From Phycisphaerae bacterium (GTDB lineage: Bacteria; Planctomycetota; Phycisphaerae; JAAYCJ01), in assembly GCA_012729815.1 (NCBI GenBank), contig JAAYCJ010000316.1:1-35440 (forward strand): a DNA stretch of 35,440 bases, given 5' to 3'. The notes beneath the pieces are model-generated. The model saw only the letters and a list, made by a program, of their open reading frames with translations, did not search any database and was not told the origin of the DNA. The stretch's first letter is position 1; each line of letters opens with the position of its first letter. Below are positions 7,894 to 14,989 of this stretch, piece by piece. The position numbers were made by a program, and so were the translations under genes.

Positions 7894-9234
7894 CTACGAG
7901 CCCGACGCCGAAACCTCCCTGGCCAGCCCCTGATACCCCAGGTGCATGATCAGATGGTCGAGCAGCACCATGGCGGTGAAGTTCTCAGCCACCGGCCAGA
8001 TCCGCCCGACGATCGTGGGGTCGCGCCGCGTGATCGCCGACAGCTTGGCGTCCTGGTGCGTGTACTTGTCGATCGTGTGCTGCGGCTTGGCGATGGTCGG
8101 AGTCGGTTTGACCGCCACCCGCACGATAATGTCCTGCCCGGTCGCCAGGCCCCCGGTGATGCCGCCCGCGTTGTTCGAGTCGAAGACGACCTTGCCGTTC
8201 TCGCTGTGCATCTGGTCGTTGTTCTGGTAACCGGTCATGTCCTTGACGCGGAAGCCCGCGCCGACCTCGACGCCCTTGACCGCCCCGATGCCGAGCATCC
8301 GGCCCAGTTCGCCGTCCAGCTTGGCAAACACCGGCTCGCCCAATCCTGTCGGCGCGCCGCGGACCACCACCTTGACCACGCCGCCCGACGAATCGCCGCT
8401 CGCGGTGATCCGGTTGCACGCCTCCAGCATGGCCTCCGCCGCGTCCAGATCCGGACAGTTGATCACCGAATGGACGCCGTACTTTTCCTTGATCGCGTCG
8501 GCGTCGAAGACGGGCGTGCGGCTGCGGATCGCGTCGATCTCCTTTTCCACCTCAGCCAGCACCGCCATCTTCTGCAACAGCCGCATCTCCGGCTTGATCC
8601 GCCCGCGAACGTAGATCTCCTGGTAGAACGGGTCGTGGTCGTGGCGCATCCGCTTGTACTGGTTGGTCAACTCCAGGGCCTTGACCGAGTCGATCTCCGG
8701 ACACGCCACGCCGGCCGCCTCATCGATGTAGCTGAACACCTCGATGCCGCACCGCTGCAGCACCCGCTTGGCGATCGCCCCGGCCGCCACGATGGTGCAG
8801 GTGTACCGGCCGGAGAAGATCCCCGCGCCCACCGCGTCGTCCGACGGGCCGTACTTGGCGAACGTGGCGTAAGATGCATGGCCCGGACGCGGCGTGCGAT
8901 TGGTGTCCTGGTACTGCTCGACGTGGATGTCGTGCCGGTCGAGGTTCGGGATGAAGACCGTCAGCGGCGTGCCGTTGGTCAGCCCGCGATTGCCCGCCCC
9001 TTTGATCGTGTCGGCGGCGTTGACCCCGGTGCAGATCACCGGCAGGTCCGGCTCCTTGCGCGGCGAGGACAGCTCATCCGCCCCCGGTTTGCGCAGCAGC
9101 AAATCGCCGTAAACCTCCTGCTCCGTGACCCGCAGGCCGGGCGGCAGCCCCTGAATGATCGCGGCCAGGCCGTCCTGGTACGAACCGCCGGAAACCGTCA
9201 CCTGAAAACACCGGCCGATGTGGCATCCGAACAT
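7894..9234 (-). CDS. divergent chorismate synthase family protein (AroC-like)
   Basis: Classical AroC converts EPSP to chorismate using reduced FMN. This 446-residue protein clearly has the fold: RPGHASY (about 116-122, H119), VAAGAIAKRVL, PTGLGEPVFAKLDGELG, VKGVEVGAGF, NNAGGITGGLATGQDI, VKPTPTIAKP and the final VLLDHL. However the GESHG motif near the N-terminus is GGSYQ (Tyr19 in place of the first catalytic His), and GGGRSSARET is replaced by VGAGIFSGRYT. It is also about 70 residues longer than usual, with an insertion around residues 190-250. ATG 9234 has GGAG 9 nt upstream; a frame extension to 9324 is not supported. It may be a lineage-specific AroC or a paralogue with a different reaction. 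It converges on the lipoprotein gene with a 9-nt gap. Confidence 0.85.
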   Translation of the reverse strand: MFGCHIGRCFQVTVSGGSYQDGLAAIIQGLPPGLRVTEQEVYGDLLLRKPGADELSSPRKEPDLPVICTGVNAADTIKGAGNRGLTNGTPLTVFIPNLDRHDIHVEQYQDTNRTPRPGHASYATFAKYGPSDDAVGAGIFSGRYTCTIVAAGAIAKRVLQRCGIEVFSYIDEAAGVACPEIDSVKALELTNQYKRMRHDHDPFYQEIYVRGRIKPEMRLLQKMAVLAEVEKEIDAIRSRTPVFDADAIKEKYGVHSVINCPDLDAAEAMLEACNRITASGDSSGGVVKVVVRGAPTGLGEPVFAKLDGELGRMLGIGAVKGVEVGAGFRVKDMTGYQNNDQMHSENGKVVFDSNNAGGITGGLATGQDIIVRVAVKPTPTIAKPQHTIDKYTHQDAKLSAITRRDPTIVGRIWPVAENFTAMVLLDHLIMHLGYQGLAREVSASGS

Positions 9235-9271
9235 AACACAAATCTCCAACTGCGACTGCGTCGTGTCCCGT

Positions 9272-9300
9272 ATTCTAGCGAAAAGCCCGCTGAATCGCAC
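9272..9300 (-). promoter_or_regulatory. candidate promoter for the AroC-like gene
   Basis: TAGAAT (9277-9272) is preceded by GTGCGA at a 17-bp spacing. The -10 is a good match and the -35 poor. The leader would be about 30 nt with a GGAG. Confidence 0.4.
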
Positions 9301-9359
9301 GGGTTTGCCGGAAGGAGCGGCCAAAAAGCGGCCTGCCGCTTAACGCTGTTTCGCGAAGG

Positions 9360-10145
9360 TTAATGCGGCTGGGCCGTCATCTGGTGCAGTTGCTTGACCA
9401 ACTCGGGAAGCATCCGGCTGGCCGGACCGGGCAGAACCACATCGGCCGGTTTGGGCGTGTCGGTCAGATCCGGCGCCACGTTGATGACGGTGGCGCCGGT
9501 CGCCTTGGCCTCCAGCAGGAGCGAAGCCACCGGCTGGACCGATCCGCACGTGCCGACGGTCAGAACCAGTTCGCTCCGCTGTGCCGCCTCAAGCCCAGCC
9601 TCAAACGCCACGTCGGCGGCCGCTTCGTCGGGCCAGGTCACGCCAGGCCGCAGCCAGTGGCCGCACCGCGGGCATCGGCACTCCGACTGAGAGTCCTCCG
9701 GCCCCAGCTCGCGGCCGAACCCGCACCGCGGACAGCGGTCGCGCCAGATGCTGCCGCACAGCTCGAAAACGTTTCGTGACCCAGCCTTCTGCTGAAGACC
9801 GTCGATGTTGCACGTGATCACGAAGAACTCCGGCACCTCCCGCTCCAGCTCAGCCAGGGCCTCGTGCCCGGCGTTCGGCTGGGCTCGAGCGATCTGCCGG
9901 CGGCGGTCGTCGTACCATCGCCGCACCTTCGCCGGATCGGCCTCAAAACCCCGGACGCTGGCGCATTCCTCGGGCTCAAACTCGTCCCACGTCGCCATGC
10001 GTCCTCGAGACGATGGCACGCCGCTCTCCGCTGACAGCCCCGCGCCCGTATAGGCCACCACAAAGTTCGCCTGGCGGATCAATTGCGCCGCGTGGCTCAC
10101 CGCCCTGCGGGCAACGCCCGGTACCGGTTGGTCTGGCTCCGACAT
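9360..10145 (-). CDS. sirtuin (SIR2) family protein with substituted catalytic His
   Basis: Sirtuins bind NAD and deacylate lysines or transfer ADP-ribose. The 261-residue protein has the Rossmann start AYTGAGLSAESGVP (about 31-44), TCNIDG (111-116), four or more zinc-type cysteines (C138, C141, C158, C161), and VGTCGSVQPVASL and NVAPDLTDTP toward the end. Three key positions differ from ordinary sirtuins: TQNID reads TCNID, the following LH reads LQ, and the catalytic His in ELHG is Cys130 (ELCG, codon TGC). The TFRG loop is SSRG. So it should bind NAD but is unlikely to be a standard deacetylase. Macrodomain-linked sirtuins also lack the His and ADP-ribosylate proteins, which is one precedent. 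No macrodomain gene lies next to it. Confidence 0.9.
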   Translation of the reverse strand: MSEPDQPVPGVARRAVSHAAQLIRQANFVVAYTGAGLSAESGVPSSRGRMATWDEFEPEECASVRGFEADPAKVRRWYDDRRRQIARAQPNAGHEALAELEREVPEFFVITCNIDGLQQKAGSRNVFELCGSIWRDRCPRCGFGRELGPEDSQSECRCPRCGHWLRPGVTWPDEAAADVAFEAGLEAAQRSELVLTVGTCGSVQPVASLLLEAKATGATVINVAPDLTDTPKPADVVLPGPASRMLPELVKQLHQMTAQPH

Positions 10146-10180
10146 GGCTATTCCACCCCAGAATCGTGCTAACTACTTTG

Positions 10181-10208
10181 ATTCTACCGGCCTACGGCGT
10201 TTATGCAA
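10181..10208 (-). promoter_or_regulatory. candidate promoter for the sirtuin gene
   Basis: TAGAAT (10186-10181) lies 16 bp downstream of TTGCAT (10208-10203). The leader is about 30 nt and contains GGGGTGGA before the ATG. The rest of the 270-bp gap to nfeD shows only short GC-rich inverted repeats and a weak TATAAG at 10344. Confidence 0.4.
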
Positions 10209-10415
10209 CTACCTCGAAGCACAAGCTCCCGGAATTGCTCGACCGGCCCGGGCTCATCGTAAAGGTTTGGCCCAGAACCACTTAAGTGGCCATCGGCGTC
10301 GCCGGGCCCGGAAAAGATGGTTCTGACGGGGCCGAATCCCCGATATAAGGCCGTACAAGGCCCGTCATATCCCGTAGTCGGGTTCCCAATATCAACCCTG
10401 TGAAAGGGCAGGACG

Positions 10416-10877
10416 ATGGACGGACAACTCTGGTGGATCTGGATGGTGCTGGCTGCGGTGCTGATCGTGGCTGAGATGTTCACCGCCGGTTTCTTCCTCC
10501 TGTGGTTCGGCATCGGGGCGGGCGTGGCCGGGGTGATGGCCCTGATCGGGCTGCCGTTTGTCTGGCAGTTGATCGGTTTCATCGTGGTTTCGGGGCTGCT
10601 GTTCGCCTTCTCTCGCCAGTTCGCCGAGGAGGTCACCGCCAAGCAGCCGCCGGGCATCGGGGCCGATCGGTTCGTGGGGCAGATGGGCGTGGTCATCGAA
10701 GCCGTCGATAACATCCGAAACACCGGCCGCATCCGCGTCGGACAGGACGAGTGGCGGGCCGACAGCGCCACCGGCGAAGGACTGCCCGTCGGTACCGTGG
10801 TCAAAGTCGTGGCCATGAGCGGAACCCACGCCGTGGTCCGCCAGGTCGAAGGCGAGGCAGCAGAGCAACAGGCGTAA
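10416..10877 (+). CDS. NfeD family membrane protein
   Basis: This is a 153-residue short NfeD protein. Three to four hydrophobic helices occupy residues 6-65 (WWIWMVLAAVLIVAEM, FFLLWFGIGAGVAGVMALIG, WQLIGFIVVSGLLFAF), followed by a soluble OB-fold domain (about 85-145) with GQMGVVIEAVDNIRNTGRI and VGTVVKVVAMSGTHAVVR. NfeD proteins work with SPFH/stomatin proteins in the membrane, and an SPFH gene follows after 66 nt, which supports the call. It is the short form without the ClpP-like protease domain. The ATG has GGGCAGGA upstream. Confidence 0.9.
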   Translation: MDGQLWWIWMVLAAVLIVAEMFTAGFFLLWFGIGAGVAGVMALIGLPFVWQLIGFIVVSGLLFAFSRQFAEEVTAKQPPGIGADRFVGQMGVVIEAVDNIRNTGRIRVGQDEWRADSATGEGLPVGTVVKVVAMSGTHAVVRQVEGEAAEQQA

Positions 10878-10943
10878 CCGCGGGTCCGGGTTACGACCCT
10901 GACGCAACGGCAATAACTCCCGCTCCAAAAGGAGGATTTCACG

Positions 10944-11888
10944 ATGGGCATGCTGATCTTCATCATCATCGTCGGGATCGTGGTCATCATCACCGCGGCC
11001 CTGGGTATCCGGATCGTCCGGCCGTACGAGAAGGGGCTGATCGAGCGGCTCGGCCGCTACCAGCGGACCGCCGACAGCGGGTTGACCATCATCATCCCTT
11101 ACCTCGAAAGCATGGTCAAAGTCGATATGCGCGAGCAGGTCGTCGACGTGCCGCCGCAGGCCGTCATCACCAAGGACAACGTCGCGGTCGAAGTGGACGC
11201 GGTGGTCTACTACGAGGTCACCGACCCGGTCAAAGTCACCTACAACGTCTCCGACTTCTACCTCGCCGCCACCAAACTCGCCCAGACCAACCTGAGGAAC
11301 CTCATCGGCGACCTGGCCCTCGACGAGAGCCTCACCTCGCGCGAGGCGATCAATACCAAACTGCGGCAGGTGCTCGACGACGCCACCGACAAGTGGGGCG
11401 CCCGCGTCTCCCGCGTCGAGCTTCAGCGGATCGAACCGCCCCGCGACGTGACCGAGGCCATGCACCGCCAGATGAAGGCCGAACGCGATCGCCGGGCCAT
11501 GATCCTCGAAGCCGAAGGACGCAAGAAGTCAGCCGTCCTCCAGGCTGAAGGCCAGCGCCAAGCCGCCATCCTGGAGGCGGAAGGCAAGGCCGAGGCCATC
11601 CAGAAGATGGCCGACGCCGACAAGTACAAGCGGGTCACCGTCGCCCAGGGCGAAGCCGAGGCCACCGTCAACGTCTACCAGGCCATCCACAAGGGCAACC
11701 CCACCGCCGACCTGATCGCGGTCAAATACCTCGAGGCCCTCCAGGCAATCTCCAACGGCCGGGCGTCAAAGGTCTTCCTGCCTTACGAGGCCTCGGGCAT
11801 CCTCGGCAGCATCGCAGGAATCAGCGAACTGCTCAAGGAAAAGACCGCCGGCGACGGTCACGCCGCACAGACGCCAAAGGCCGGCTAA
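10944..11888 (+). CDS. SPFH/stomatin-like membrane protein (QmcA/STOPP type)
   Basis: This 314-residue protein has one N-terminal membrane helix ([19 protein letters not shown], about 4-24) and then the SPFH domain: [40 protein letters not shown] and [21 protein letters not shown] long Ala/Glu coiled coil (about 190-250, with [20 protein letters not shown]) drives oligomerisation. The family forms membrane microdomains that influence protein quality control. Pairing with NfeD is the standard arrangement. A near-perfect AAAAGGAGG ribosome binding site precedes the ATG. The gene ends at a strong terminator. Confidence 0.94.
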   Translation: MGMLIFIIIVGIVVIITAALGIRIVRPYEKGLIERLGRYQRTADSGLTIIIPYLESMVKVDMREQVVDVPPQAVITKDNVAVEVDAVVYYEVTDPVKVTYNVSDFYLAATKLAQTNLRNLIGDLALDESLTSREAINTKLRQVLDDATDKWGARVSRVELQRIEPPRDVTEAMHRQMKAERDRRAMILEAEGRKKSAVLQAEGQRQAAILEAEGKAEAIQKMADADKYKRVTVAQGEAEATVNVYQAIHKGNPTADLIAVKYLEALQAISNGRASKVFLPYEASGILGSIAGISELLKEKTAGDGHAAQTPKAG

Positions 11889-11911
11889 ACGCAGTCCGAC
11901 ATGCGCGTCAA

Positions 11912-11951
11912 AAGAGGCGTCGCCCGGATGGGGCGACGCCTCTTGTTCTTT
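11912..11951. terminator. bidirectional intrinsic terminator
   Basis: AAGAGGCGTCGCCC (11912-11925) pairs perfectly with 11931-11944 (14-bp stem, 5-nt loop). A T-rich tail TTGTTCTTT follows on plus, and TTTT follows on minus. It serves the convergent SPFH and aconitase genes. Confidence 0.9.
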
Positions 11952-11958
11952 GAAGGGA

Positions 11959-13926
11959 CTATCCCGCTTTGACCATCCGCAGCAGACCGCCCGCGCCCAG
12001 AATCTTCCGCTGGCGGTCGGAGAGGTCCAGCTTCGCCTGGAACTCGGTCTTCTTCGTGGCGTTCCTGACCGTGACCGTCTCAGCGGCGCTTCGCACCGCG
12101 TCCATCAGACCGGGAATTTCAAGCCGGTCGCCCTGGTCGACCGCCTCATAGTCGGCGGGGTCGGCGAACGTCATCGGCACGATTGCGAAGTTGATCAGGT
12201 TGGCGAAGTGAATGCGCTCGATGCTCTTGGCGAGTACCGCCTTGACGCCCAGGTACATCGGGCACAACGCTGCGTGCTCGCGCGACGAGCCCTGGCCGTA
12301 GCTGTCCGCCGCCACGATCACGCCGTGTCCGCCTTCCCCCTTGAGGGCCAGCGCCCGGTCGGCGAAGCTCGGCTGGCCGTCCTCGTTGAGCGGGTTGAAC
12401 ACGTACTTGGCGTATTCGGGCACGTTGGACCGGTACTTGAGCAGCGCCCCGGCGGGCATGATGATGTCCGTGCTGATCTTGTCGCCCACCTTGATGACGA
12501 CGCAGCCCTTCAAATCGCTCGGGGGAACCTCGCTCAGCGGCGGCGGCACGATGGTCGGTCCGCGGAACACGTCCGCCGACCCCGCCTCGGCCTCCGGCAG
12601 CGGCGGCTGAAGCATGTTGTCGTTGACCGCGAAGCGCTTGGGCCACTCGACTCGCGGATACTCGATCCCGAACTTCTCGCCCAGGTCGCGCGGGTCGGTG
12701 AACTCGCCGGTGATCGCCGCCGCGATGCACGTCTCGGGGCTGGCCAGATAGACGCGGTCGCCCTTGGTGCCGCTGCGGCCGGGAAAGTTGCGGTTGAAGC
12801 TGCGCACCGACACCGTGCCCTGGGCCGGCGAATAGCCCAGCCCGATGCACGGCCCGCACGCGCTCTCCAGTATCCTCGCGCCGGCCGCGACAAAACTCCG
12901 CAGCCCGCCCGCCGCGTCGATCATTTCGAGCACCTGTTTCGAACCGGGGGCCACCGCGAACTCCACCTGCTCGTGGACCGTCCGGCCCTCAAGTGCCTTC
13001 GCGCAGAGCATCAGATCCTGATAGCTGGAGTTGGTGCACGAGCCGACCACCACCTGTCCGACCGGCTGGCCCGCCAGCTCCGAGACCGGCACGATGCTGT
13101 CCGGCGAACTGGGCGCGGCGGTCAGCGGCTCGAGCTGCGAGAGGTCGATGTCGATCACTTGGTCGTACGCCGCGTCGCGGTCGGCCGCCATCGCCCGCCA
13201 GGCCTCGCCGCGTCCCTGCGCCTCGAGGAACTGCCGGGTCGTCTCGTCGCTGGGAAAGATGCTGCACGTCACGCCCAGTTCGGCGCCCATGTTGGTGCAC
13301 GTCGCCCGCGCCGGCACCGACAGCGACTCGGCGCCCTCGCCGAAGTACTCGACCACCGCGCCGACGTTGCCGCGGGTGGTCAGGATCGAGAGCAGCTTGA
13401 GGATGATGTCCTTGGCTGAGACCCACGGCCGAAGTTCGCCGGTCAGGTTCACGCCGATCACCTTGGGGCAGGTCAGGTAGAACGCGCCGCCCGCCATGGC
13501 CACCGCCACGTCGAGTCCGCCCGCTCCGATGGCGATCATGCCGACGCCGCCGCCGGTGGGCGTGTGGCTGTCGGATCCGATCATGGTCGCGCCCGGACGG
13601 CTGAAGCGTTCGAGGTTCACCTGGTGGCAGATGCCGTTGCCCGGCCGCGAGTGCCACGCCCCGATCTTCCGCGCGATCGACTGAAGGTAGAGATGGTCGT
13701 TATGGTTCTCCGGGCCGAATTGGGCCATGTTGTGATCGACGTAGCTGACCGCCAGCGGCACGCGGACGCGGTCCAGGCCGATCGACTCGAAGAGCAGATA
13801 GCACGTGGTCCCGGTGGCGTCCTGGGTCAGGGTCTGGTCGATCCGGATGCCGATCTCGCGGCCGGTCTCGAGCCGCCCGTCCACCAGGTGCTCCTTGAGG
13901 ATTTTGTGCGTCAGTGAAAGTCCCAT
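11959..13926 (-). CDS. aconitate hydratase (about 650-residue type)
   Basis: Aconitase interconverts citrate and isocitrate in the TCA cycle using a [4Fe-4S] cluster. The 655-residue protein contains HNDHLYLQSIARKIG, GSDSHTPTGGGVGM, VGSCTNSSYQDL (first cluster Cys) and ESACGPCIGLGY (the CxxC pair), then RNFPGRSGT, TSPETC-type ASPETC, and a C-terminal swivel domain (about 490-640) with SYGQGSSREHAAL. The length fits the shorter aconitase class related to isopropylmalate dehydratase rather than the 890-residue AcnA. ATG 13926 has AAGGAG 5 nt upstream; the 12-residue upstream extension is unlikely. A homoaconitase or related hydro-lyase cannot be fully excluded by eye. Confidence 0.92.
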   Translation of the reverse strand: MGLSLTHKILKEHLVDGRLETGREIGIRIDQTLTQDATGTTCYLLFESIGLDRVRVPLAVSYVDHNMAQFGPENHNDHLYLQSIARKIGAWHSRPGNGICHQVNLERFSRPGATMIGSDSHTPTGGGVGMIAIGAGGLDVAVAMAGGAFYLTCPKVIGVNLTGELRPWVSAKDIILKLLSILTTRGNVGAVVEYFGEGAESLSVPARATCTNMGAELGVTCSIFPSDETTRQFLEAQGRGEAWRAMAADRDAAYDQVIDIDLSQLEPLTAAPSSPDSIVPVSELAGQPVGQVVVGSCTNSSYQDLMLCAKALEGRTVHEQVEFAVAPGSKQVLEMIDAAGGLRSFVAAGARILESACGPCIGLGYSPAQGTVSVRSFNRNFPGRSGTKGDRVYLASPETCIAAAITGEFTDPRDLGEKFGIEYPRVEWPKRFAVNDNMLQPPLPEAEAGSADVFRGPTIVPPPLSEVPPSDLKGCVVIKVGDKISTDIIMPAGALLKYRSNVPEYAKYVFNPLNEDGQPSFADRALALKGEGGHGVIVAADSYGQGSSREHAALCPMYLGVKAVLAKSIERIHFANLINFAIVPMTFADPADYEAVDQGDRLEIPGLMDAVRSAAETVTVRNATKKTEFQAKLDLSDRQRKILGAGGLLRMVKAG

Positions 13927-13964
13927 GGGTTCTCCTTGATCTTCCATCAGAGGCCAGACCATAA

Positions 13965-13993
13965 AGGCTATGATGGCCGCCCCGCGCAGTCAA
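13965..13993 (-). promoter_or_regulatory. weak candidate promoter for aconitase
   Basis: TTGACT (13993-13988, five of six) is followed after 17 bp by TAGCCT (13970-13965, poor). The leader would be about 35 nt and carries AAGGAG. Confidence 0.35.
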
Positions 13994-14048
13994 GGAGTAT
14001 TGCGGATTCGCTTCGCTTAAGGACCAGCAGGAGCACGCGGACCTGTCC

Positions 14049-14077
14049 CTCCGCCGCCCTCGGCGGAGTCTTCCTCT
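14049..14077. repeat. CCGCCG-CCCT-CGGCGG stem-loop, copy 1
   Basis: CTCCGCCG (14049-14056) pairs with CGGCGGAG (14061-14068) around a CCCT loop and is followed by TCTTCCTCT on plus. It lies 10 nt past the stop of the minus-strand gene. A near-identical element is at 33278, so it is a dispersed stem-loop, possibly a terminator. Confidence 0.6.
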
Positions 14078-14794
14078 CTACCCGCCCAACGCGTAGATCC
14101 GGTTGGTCGCGGGCAGGCTGACGATCTTGGAGTAGTGGTGCACCCGGCAGGTGCAGGCGGCGGTGCCGATCGTGGTTGGGGCCTCGATCACGAAGTCGGT
14201 GAAATCGGGCGCGTTGAACGCGAGGAATGCCAGATGGATGCACTCGGCCAGGCGTTCCGAACGCTCCGAGAGGTCCGCGAAGGCCACCGGGCCGATATCG
14301 ACCTGGTAGATGCTTCGCTGCTCCTCGATGTTCATCGTCTTGACCGGGCACTCGATGATCGCCCGCAGGCCGGTCTGCTCGTTGTGAATCTCGGTCTGGC
14401 TGACCATGGGCAAGCCGTCGTGCGTGGCCTGGCGGATCTCGTCGAAGCTCGTCAGCTCGCGCACCGAGGCCGGCTCGACGATCCGGTACTTCGGCGTGCC
14501 CCAGAGCCGGTCGTACGGCGTAATGTTGCGGTAGTTGTCGCTCACGGACGCCCGCCGACGGAAAATGACGCCGACCTCGGCCCCGAAGACCGGCGTGAAA
14601 TCATAGTTGTCCGCGATGAACAGGTCCCGCTCAGCGAAGGTGTTTTCGCTCTTGCACGCCCCGCACTGGATGAAGTCTTCCTGGACCCCGTTTGGCTCGT
14701 CGATGATCCGCGTGCGGGACTCGACCCACAGGCGCAAGCGGTTGGCGGGCGAGGTCCCGTGAACAAACGACCGGCCGTAGTCGATGACGTTCAT
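14078..14794 (-). CDS. uncharacterised 238-residue cytoplasmic protein
   Basis: I do not recognise the family. The protein has no signal peptide or membrane helix. Notable features are a CGACKSE pair (about C44/C47), GVIFRRRASVSDNYRN near the middle, IIECPVKTMNIEEQRS, a helix DLSERSERLAECIHLAFLAFN and a C-terminal ACTCRVHHYSK. The paired cysteines plus His could bind a metal, but this is speculation. The start at 14794 has TAGGAG about 7 nt upstream. Codon use and GC match the neighbours. It stands alone as a single transcription unit between aconitase and a divergent membrane-protein gene. Confidence 0.75.
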   Translation of the reverse strand: MNVIDYGRSFVHGTSPANRLRLWVESRTRIIDEPNGVQEDFIQCGACKSENTFAERDLFIADNYDFTPVFGAEVGVIFRRRASVSDNYRNITPYDRLWGTPKYRIVEPASVRELTSFDEIRQATHDGLPMVSQTEIHNEQTGLRAIIECPVKTMNIEEQRSIYQVDIGPVAFADLSERSERLAECIHLAFLAFNAPDFTDFVIEAPTTIGTAACTCRVHHYSKIVSLPATNRIYALGG

Positions 14795-14826
14795 GGCAAA
14801 CTCCTATGGTATGGCAACTGGGCGGG

Positions 14827-14855
14827 ATACTACAGCGATCATCGCCCGACCGCAA
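14827..14855 (-). promoter_or_regulatory. candidate promoter for the 238-residue protein gene
   Basis: TTGCGG (14855-14850) and TAGTAT (14832-14827) are 17 bp apart, giving a leader of about 25-30 nt with TAGGAG. Confidence 0.42.
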
Positions 14856-14989
14856 GCATGCTCCGATGTTTTTGTGCACCCTTCGGCCGCAGCCGGTGCC
14901 TTTTCTACGGAGGGACGGAGAGTTTTGCCGTACGGCTGGATCGGCGCCTTTGGCGAAGGATGGCAGGCTGCTTTGGCTGGAGGTGATCC

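Noticed and set aside
10146-10415. Possible RNA gene between the sirtuin and nfeD
   Set aside because: Short GC inverted repeats exist, but no tRNA cloverleaf or known RNA signature could be traced.
11950-13419. 489-codon frame antisense to aconitase
   Set aside because: Arg/His/Leu-rich shadow of a highly conserved gene with no start signal.
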